From: Procambarus clarkii
Lineage: Eukaryota > Arthropoda > Malacostraca > Decapoda > Cambaridae
Assembly: GCF_040958095.1 (NCBI RefSeq)
Contig: NC_091152.1
Coordinates: forward strand, 18,455,796 to 18,519,795
Length of the DNA stretch: 64,000 nucleotides
Direction: 5' to 3'
Positions 31,901-64,000 of the stretch are shown here, piece after piece; positions within the stretch are counted from its first letter, which is position 1, and every line of letters begins with the position of its first letter. The position numbers were made by a program, and so were the translations under genes. The notes beneath the pieces are model-generated. The model was not told the DNA's origin. It searched no databases and saw only the letters and a list, made by a program, of their open reading frames with translations.

Positions 31901-32362
31901 ATTAAGATTGATGGTAAAATGCTTTCACTTTTTTATTGGTTCTATGCCACTCGTCAACTTCTTATATTAATCTGTTTAACCGATTGTCCGGTAGATCAGA
32001 CGTAATTAACTATTATTTACTACTGTGGCTCTGTACGAATATTAACATTTTTGTGCATTATGTTGTCGACGAGCTTGGGTGTAAAGTGGAGCGAGGATAC
32101 GAGCGTCTTGGAGACTGACAAATTGGTCGTCTTGTTCATATATTCTTATTTTATAACCAATATTTTATAACCTATATAACCAAAATACTATATTTTGAAT
32201 ACAGTAGTGTTATTTAGGTTGGTAAAGTAGCCGCTTCTTGGCCACCCGGGGCTGTTACTGGTGTTGAGAGAGGAAGTGAAAACATACTGTAACATTATTA
32301 ACTCCTTTAATACATAAGTGAATTGAAAGGGAAATGTTTTATTTATAAAATTATGCCATTAT
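31901..32362. other. No gene seen
   Basis: AT-rich unique-looking sequence, possibly within the first intron of the AP-1 gamma gene. Confidence 0.4.
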
Positions 32363-32492
32363 GCCCGAAACGCTTTGCGTAATAGTGGCTTTAGGCATTG
32401 TATGTACTAGCCCTATCTATAAATCCATCACTCTTTGTAAAATCTCTTTTATGTATGTACCTTACCTAAATAAACATTGATTAAACATTGAT
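32363..32492 (+). mobile_element. LINE family B 3' end fragment
   Basis: CCCGAAACGCTTTGCGTAAT, AGGCATTGTATGTACTAG and TAAATAAACATTGATTAAAC with a GATTAAACATT duplication as tail. Only the last 130 bp of the LINE. Confidence 0.85.
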
Positions 32493-32621
32493 AGAAAATG
32501 ACATGAGAGCATAGTGTGTAATTATACTAGTTTGAGGTATTAACCAAACTGTGTTGTAAGAGGTCAACATTACAGTGCTCAGCAGAAGATGAGCCACCTC
32601 CATTGAGCTGTGCTCGGCCAC

Positions 32622-33636
32622 CCCAGTGAGCCGTGCTCGACCACCCCAGTGAGCCGTGCTCGGCCACCCCAGTGAGCCGTGCTCGGCCACCCCCAGTGAG
32701 CCGTGTTCGGCCACCCCCAGTGAGCCGTGCTCGGCCACCCCAGGGAGCCGTGCTCGGCCACCCCCAGTGAGCCGTGTTCGGCCACCCCAGGGAGCCGTGC
32801 TCGGCCACCCCCAGTGAGCCGTGTTCGGCCACCCCCAGTGAGCCGTGCTCGGCCACCCCAGGGAGCCGTGCTCGGCCACCCCCAGTGAGCCGTGTTCGGC
32901 CACCCCCAGTGAGCCGTGCTCGGCCACCCCAGGGAGCCGTGTTCGGCCACCCCCAGTGAGCCGTGTTCGGCCACCCCAGTGAGCCGTGCTCGGCCACCCC
33001 CAGTGAGCCGTGTTCGGCCACCACAGTGAGCCGTGCCCGGCCACCCCCAGTGAGCCGTGCTCGGCCACCCCAAGTGAGCCGTGTTCGGCCACCCCAGGGA
33101 GCCGTGCCCGGCCACCCCCAGTGAGCCGTGCTCGGCCACCCCCAGTGAGCCGTGCCCGGCCACCCCCAGTGAGCCGTGCCCGGCCACCCCCAGTGGGCCG
33201 TGCTCGGCCACCCCCAGTGAGCCGTGCTCGGCCACCCCCAGTGAGCCGTGCTCGGCCACCCCCAGTGAGCCGTGCTCGGCCACCCCCAGGGAGCCGTGCT
33301 CGGCCACCCCCAGTGAGCCGTGCTCGGCCACCCCCAGGGAGCCGTGCTCGGCCACCCCCAGGGAGCCGTGCTCGGCCACCCCAGGGAGCCGTGCTCGGCC
33401 ACCCCAGGGAGCCGTGCTCGGCCACCCCCAGGGAGCCTTGCTCGGCCACCCCCAGGGAGCCGTGCTCGGCCACCCCCCAGTGAGCCGTGCTCGGCCACCC
33501 TAGGGAGCCGTGCTCGGCCACCCCCAGGGAGCCGTGCTCGGCCACCCCCAGGGAGCCGTGCTCGGCCACCCCAGTGAGCCGTGTTCGGCCACCCCCAGTG
33601 AGCCGTGTTCGGCCACCCCCAGTGAGCCGTGTTCAG
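32622..33636. repeat. 23-25-bp GC-rich minisatellite
   Basis: About 42 units of GAGCCGTGCTCGGCCACCCC plus CAGT or CAGG. Length varies by one or two C residues, which shifts frames and explains the many overlapping ORFs on both strands. It lies 1.9 kb upstream of the first AP-1 gamma coding exon. Confidence 0.96.
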
Positions 33637-34951
33637 CCAGTTACAGCACTCGTGAATACTGTATCTTCCACTTGTCAAAGATGGTCTCTAAAATTATATC
33701 CCTCATTCATACACCACTGTTCAACATACCAGTAATATTATAGTGTGTCTGCTACTTGGTAATCACAAAGCCATAATCCAAATGGATGACCATTAGAGTA
33801 TTTGCCAACCACCTACATCAATTGCCCAGGTTTTGAGGCTGGTATGGTGGGAACCATTAAAAGTAAAGATCTGATAGTCTGGTATGGTAGTATGCATGCA
33901 TATGCATGGTAGTATGCATGCATATGCATGGTAGTATGGTGTGTGACTATGCTTTGGTTGCTTATGACTGTGTATGAATATTGATAAGAGTGTATACATC
34001 TTATTGTTTCAACAGCTTCATCAGGTATTGATGTAGAAATATGTTTATCACTGATGAGGCATTAATCATGTAAGGTTCATTTCTGCCGTTACTGGTTGTG
34101 GCTGCTACGATAGGGATGGTGTTTTATCATTATAAAGCATGTATTGAAATATGAAATCAACCTGGAATTCTTGGCTTTTCAATTTTGAGAGGAGAGTTTT
34201 GCGACAATTGACAGATGCAGGACAAAGATCATAATTTAAATATACTTGCACTTGCTTCTTTTAATTTTGTCGCTCTCTACCACTGTCTTTCTGTCAACTG
34301 CTGCAGGGTTACAAGGATGGACTGGCTCATGTTGCTTGGTGTCTCAACACCGTGGATCTTTGCGCTGGTTGGCTTTGATAAATGTTAGAACCATCACCGA
34401 GTTGGGTTTTTCTGGATTCTTTCCTGGAGTCTCCTTATTGTTATTAAATAGATAACGTAGGAAGGTTTAAATTCAGTCTTTGATATGCCACAAATGAAAG
34501 ATTGTTGCAGTTCAGTTATTTGAATGCTGCCACTTTCATGTGGAAAATTAGTGATTTCCCATACTGTACATAACACAGTACCAAGTTATTTACAGTATTT
34601 GATACTTGCTTTTCCTCCCTCACTCATTGTTAACACTTGCTTCTGTCATTGTCATGGGCTGTCATCTATGAGACTTAACCTTTTGACAGTGGCTATCTAA
34701 AGGTCATACCAGCCTGTGAGTAAAAAATAAAATAATTCCCAATAATAATTTTTCATTAAAGAATTGTTAATTTGTATGCAGAATGTAAGAAAAAACCTAA
34801 GTGAATATTTATAGTTTCAGTGGGTTGAGGGGCTGTGGAAGGTTGCATGGTGATTGTCCGGCATGTGTCAACACCCGGTGCTCGACTTTGCCCACGCTTC
34901 CTGTTTTATCCTTGGATGTTTCACAGATTGTTTTATCACTTGTTTCTCTTT
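33637..34951. other. No gene seen; short palindromic repeat
   Basis: Around 33888-33935 the word ATGCATGCATATGCATGG is repeated with GTAGT between. The rest is AT-rich with no supported ORF. Confidence 0.4.
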
Positions 34952-35128
34952 ACATCCACAGGGCTATTATAACTATATATGCATTATACATGTAAAACCC
35001 AGACAATAATACATCCACAGGGCTATTATAACTATATATGCATTATACATGTAAAACCCAGACAGTAATACATCCACAGGGCTATTATAACTATATATGC
35101 ATTATACATGTAAAACCCAGACAATAAT
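34952..35128. repeat. 59-bp tandem repeat, three copies
   Basis: Three copies starting ACATCCACAGGGCTATTATA at 34952, 35011 and 35070, almost identical. Confidence 0.9.
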
Positions 35129-35492
35129 TGTTTAAATCTTTGTATGGTGATGACTACATTACCCTGTGAAACAATGTATGATGATAACTGCTGTCCAAAG
35201 GTTAATTTTTGTAATTAAGATGTTGCCTCTATTTTACATGTAAATACACTTCATAATAATGCTACAATTCTACAATATGCTGGCTATTCCTTCAGCAATT
35301 TGCTATCACTATGCTTATTGTGATATATTAGGGTGCTGTACATTATAGCAAATAATTTTTTGTATCAGTTTTCCTGATTAAAGAATTTATAATTATCCTG
35401 TCATTTGAGCTTAACAATAGTAAAAGAATGTGTGATGTTGTACCGACAACTTTTAAATAACCATCTCCCTTCTACCCTCCAGTCTCGGCACG

Positions 35493-59800
<24,308 letters not shown>

Positions 59801-60554
59801 GTGCGCCTTCCAATATTTCTAGTATTTTAAAGTACTGTGCTGTATTTTCTTTCCAGATGCATCAACGAGATTAGTTTCCGTCATTATTGGTGAAATGTGT
59901 GTTTAGTAGTTACTGTATTAATAACATACAGTATACTGTACTTGATAATTAAGGATAGTGTAAGATTGAGGGTAACTGTTTAATGAGATGAAATTATCAA
60001 GATCAGTTGATATGAAGGTGTGTTTTATGGTTATGTGGTGTTATGTTGAGTGTGGTGTTTATGGTTGTAACATAGGAAATTCTTTTAGAAAGAAGTAAGG
60101 AAGTGAAACTGGGAAGTCTTGTGGAGGAATAAATGTTAGATATAGTCACATGAAAACAGTGAGTTTTGAAGAGGAAATTAGAGAGAGGTCATCAGTGGGA
60201 ATGCTGTGGGTGGTAGTGATGTGTATACACACAAGTAATGGTAATGTCTTTGTCTTCTCTCAGACATAATAACTTTGGATAAAATCCCACACTTAAGTAT
60301 TTGGGAATTTTATATAAAGATTTACACCAAGTCTTTTACACTCTTCTGAGTGTAAAAGGTCTGAGTGTGTGGTTAGGACGAGACTTGCATCTCGACGATG
60401 CAAATACAGTAAATTGCCAGATTGAGAAGTGTGTCAGGATGGATTGTTTGAGAATATTAAATGTGAATAGACAATGGTAGACAAGTAAGTAATATGTTTA
60501 AAGTGAATTTGACAATAAGTGGAGTAGACAGTTGCGGAGGAGACAGGCATACAT
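59801..60554 (+). other. AP-1 gamma intron 5, first part: no feature seen
   Basis: Intron 5 continues past the window. Nothing recognised in this part. Confidence 0.5.
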
Positions 60555-60730
60555 GGTGAGTATTCACCTAGCTGTACTCGCTTAGTTGTTCCTACATGGA
60601 ATGAGCTAAGGCTCTTAGGTCCTGGCTCTCAACTCTTTTTGACTGGTGTACAGGTTCCAGAGCCTATTGGACTTTGTCATGCCTTTATTAAAGACTATAT
60701 TGAGTCTGGCTGCAGTGCTTCATGTTTTAG
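60555..60730 (-). mobile_element. LINE family A 3' end, decayed
   Basis: In reverse it resembles 1000-1130: GTACACCAGT, AGCCTATTGGACTTTGTCAT (inverse of the AATAGGCTC region). Confidence 0.55.
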
Positions 60731-61116
60731 CAGAGGAAGCAATTTAAAAACAGGAAATGAATGTAAATTACAGTGGGATTCTCATTTTTTTTTGGCTTCT
60801 TGGGTTAACCTGTAAGAGAAATGTCCAGTTCTCCATCTGCACTTACCAGAAGGTACGGCAGCAAATGCTTGTGGCTGGAACCGCCAGAGGCCAGACTAGG
60901 CAGGAAGACACTCGCTGGGAGTGAATGCTTGGAGAAAGGGCTGCCACGAGCCAGGCTAAGTGAGAGCAAGCACTTTGTGAAGCAGTGAACAATATGGGTG
61001 ATGGGGGAATGCTCATTTGAACCATGTAGGAGGAAAGTAAAAGATCCCTCATATAAAAGGAGCTCTTTGTATGCTCTTAGGTGTCGTGTTTAGTAATTTT
61101 AACTTATTTTGACTAG
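60731..61116 (+). other. Intron 5, no feature seen
   Basis: No ORF or repeat with support. Confidence 0.4.
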
Positions 61117-61200
61117 GCAAAATGTACTCGCCTAGTTGTGCTTGCTGGGGTTGAGCCCCGGCAGTTTGGTCCTGCCTCTTAACTGTCAATCAACTGATGT
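61117..61200 (-). mobile_element. LINE family A 3' UTR fragment
   Basis: Minus strand reads CAGTTGATTGACAGTTAAGA and AGCACAACTAGGCGAGTAC, matching 1050-1135. Confidence 0.7.
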
Positions 61201-61859
61201 AAGTAATGTGAGGTGAAAGTAATGCTAAAGGGGAGGTAAGAGGTTTGCATCTCAGTTTTTAAGATAAGCTAAGACTGATAGAAAAACTAGTGAATGTTAC
61301 CGGTGTTGCGAGCATGACACGAGGGTATGACGTTGAGACCGGAGCCATTTCATACATTCACAAGCAAAAGGACAAAGTTGCTGAAATTCGCTGCTGACCT
61401 GTTTGGACTTGCTAGTTGAAGTCAGAAATACAGTATTCCTCAAGTCAGTTACATATTTGGACTTCATAACACTGCTGCATCTCGGTGATTCATACATAAT
61501 AGTGAATGTATTCATACAAAGACTGTAATTGAAGAACAGGCTTTGCTTGCAACTGAGAAGTTTGCTTTTCATTTTGGGATTACAGACTTTAAAGGTAGCT
61601 TAAGAGGGGGGGGGGGCTTGCGGGTTTAAAGAAAAAATTGACAAAACTTTTCAGTACCAATGTCAAGTGCTGATCAGTTAAGAGGAAATTACAAAATTAT
61701 ATGGATTAAAAAATGGTGAATTATTTTAAGTTTTATAATGCTTATGAGACTACTTTCAGCTGGAGATGTTTATCCAGTGTGGTATTAACTAGCAAGCTAG
61801 AGGAAAGTGTGGGGTTATGAAGTGTGGGGTTTGGCAGGTTCATTATGTCCACGCATAAT
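61201..61859 (+). other. Intron 5, no feature seen
   Basis: A short inverted repeat around TTCATTATG/CATAATGAA (61838-61866) is the only structure noted. Confidence 0.4.
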
Positions 61860-64000
61860 GAACCTGCCAAAAAAGTCTCCCAGTCAAGCTACCCCAAATA
61901 GGGTAACCTCATTCATCTTTGCCAACATACAAGGACTAAAAACAAGAACGAAAAAAAGTACCATTCATAAATGGCCTCCTCACTGAGTCAAATGCAGTAT
62001 TTGGAGCTTTAACAGAAACCCATGCAGGGGAATTCTTGGATAGTGAGTTCTGGATACCAGATATAATTTATACAGGTGTGATAGGGTAAATAGGTCACAT
62101 GGAGTTGGTCTGTATATTAGGGAAGACCTTGTATGCTCGGAACTCCTTAACTCTGCAAATGAGGTGGTAGAGGTACTGAGAGTAAAAATAGAGGAAATAA
62201 ACTTAGTTATTATTCTAATATACAAACTGCCAGATGCAACGGCTATGGAATTCACAGAACAGATAACAAAATAGAGAATAGCCTTGATTATTTGATTATT
62301 TATTACCTGATATGGAGACTTTAGAGATACCTTCCTAGGTGACTTTAACTTACCCAATCTAAGATGGAGAACAGCAAACAATAATAATATACCAGGAAAT
62401 CTATCGGGACATAACCAATCACAGATTAGAGAACTGCTTAGATTCTGTGACAAATTTTCACTCAACCAGCAGATATCAGAGCCAACGAGAAACGAAAATA
62501 CTGTATTCTAGATCTGGTCTTTACAAACAATGAAGACATAATTAGGGACATTACGATATAAAATACCACATACTCAGATCACAAGCTCATTGAAGTGCAA
62601 ACTACCAACAACACTCGGACCTAAAACAATGATAAGCAAGAGGGGTTATTCAGTAAATTCAATTTTAATTAATAATAAAGGATAGACTGGGAGACAATAA
62701 ACAGGGAACTTATAAACATTCCTTGGGAAACTGTTCTAAGTAATAAAAATCCTACAGAAGGAATAGAGCAACTGACTTTGGAAGCATATCAAGTCTGAAG
62801 CATGTTCCTTTGAGGAAAGCCAGAATGAGGTCCATCGTAGAAAGAGAACGCAGACGATACTATAAAAAAAAGAAAAAAATAATGGAAATGCTTAAGCAGA
62901 CACGACTTTTACTACAAAGAAGAAATAATTTAAACGGATATTGAAGAAATGAGCAGAAACTGAAATACTCATATCAGATTGAAGAAAGGCAACTAGAACA
63001 GAAAGCCATTCAAGAAGTAAAGAAAACCCCAAAATATTTCTTCACATATGTGAAATCAAAAGCAAAAACCACTGCCAGTATTGGACCTATGTATTCGTAC
63101 AAGTGAAGGTTCATACATGAAGGACAACAAAGAAATTAGTGAAATTCTAAAAAAGCAGTATGAGGACATGTTTAGCACTCTGATAAACAGCTTGAAAGTG
63201 GAAGATCCGGACAACTTGTGAGAAATTGAAAACGTGCCCATGCACTCAGCTCCGGGTCCAGATTCATGGAATCCAATATTTATAAAGAAATGCAAGGTGC
63301 CAGTAGCACAGGCACTCAGTATAGTGTGGAGGAAGAGCTTGGACATGGAGGAGATACCAGATGTGCTAAAAGCAGCAGACATAGCCCTTCTACACAAGGG
63401 AGGGAGTAAAGCATTGGCAAAGAATTATAGACCAGTTGCCCTAACGTCCCACATAATCAAAGTATTTGAGAGAGTGATTAGGAGTCAGGTCACTAGTTTC
63501 ATGGGGCCCAATGACCTTCACAACCCAGGCCAACACAGATTTAGAGCAGAAAGATCGTACCTCTCACAGCTACTTAACCACTACGACAGTCACTGAGGCA
63601 TTAGAAGAAAAACAGAATGCAGATGTGGTATACACGGACTTCGCAAAGGCATTCGATAAATGCGATTATGGAGAGATAGCACACAAAATGAGGTCAATGG
63701 GAATAACTGGTAAAGTAGGACACTGGATACTCGGTTTTCTGTCGAACAGAACACAGAGTAACAGTTAATCATATAAAATCGAGTCCAAGCGCAGTTAAAA
63801 GCTCTGTACCTCAGGGTACAGTCCTTGCACCACTGCTTTTCCTTATTTTCATAAGATAAAATTACAAGTCACAGCTTTGTATCATCCTTTGTAGAAGACA
63901 CAAAAGACAGCATGAAAATTACCTCTGATGAAGACATTGGAAAACTTCAAGCAGGTATTAATAAAGTTTTTGACTGGGCAACGGAAAATAACATGTTTAG
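61860..64000 (+). pseudogene. CR1-like LINE, long decayed copy (endonuclease and RT)
   Basis: Endonuclease remains: LTETHAGEFLDSEFW near 62005 and a decayed GDFNLPNLRW-like region near 62340. The RT part has SAPGPDSWNPIFIKK (63246), NYRPVALTSHIIKVFERVI (63423), YTDFAKAFDKCDYGEIAHK (63631) and SSVPQGTVLAPLLFL (63801). Stops and frameshifts are frequent, and the copy runs past the window. It is of the same broad type as the LINE at 1397 but clearly older. Plus orientation, inside intron 5 of AP-1 gamma. Confidence 0.85.

Noticed and set aside
32481-33743. Repeat proteins (ARPPPVSR, AEHGSLGV types)
   Set aside because: Overlapping ORFs in all frames over a 23-25-bp minisatellite whose unit length varies, so no frame is maintained.

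Overview
The window looks like decapod crustacean genomic DNA, probably from a crayfish-like animal. The support is an arthropod-type adaptor gene split by GT-AG introns, TTAGG/CCTAA telomere-type pentamers, and a dense load of non-LTR retrotransposons, DIRS-like elements, tRNA-derived SINEs and large minisatellites. I cannot name the species from sequence alone. No prokaryotic operon, CRISPR array or viral gene was seen.

Layout. 1-8.4 kb: LINE fragments, SINEs, a 28-bp minisatellite (4.3-5.8 kb) and a small ORF on the minus strand (3201-3518) with a signal-peptide-like start. 8.4-16.6 kb: two very large arrays of one 39-bp repeat in opposite orientation (8412-10213 and 11934-16592). They flank a 1.7-kb segment with a 283-codon minus-strand ORF that encodes two retropepsin-like domains in tandem, and a 19/21-bp minisatellite. 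16.6-31 kb: nested retroelements, including a nearly complete LINE with a 993-codon ORF (26287-29268, minus), a 76-bp-arm foldback element inside its 3' UTR, and a short ORF (23430-24001) broken by two SINEs in the same target site. 31-34 kb: a possible CCAAT/YY1-like promoter and a GC-rich 23-25-bp minisatellite.

35.5-64 kb: the first five coding exons (690 nt, 230 codons) of the AP-1 clathrin adaptor gamma subunit on the plus strand, running off the right edge. Splice phases agree at every junction. Its introns hold two or more DIRS-like copies with degenerate reverse transcriptases, one of them with inverted terminal repeats; two internally deleted Tigger-like transposons; a TA-flanked MITE; a 56-bp tandem array; several SINEs; and further LINEs.

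Only the AP-1 gamma gene is a secure host gene. The double-retropepsin ORF is the best candidate for something undescribed. Most of the rest records repeated insertion of retroelements into one another, often with target duplications that still show the order of events.
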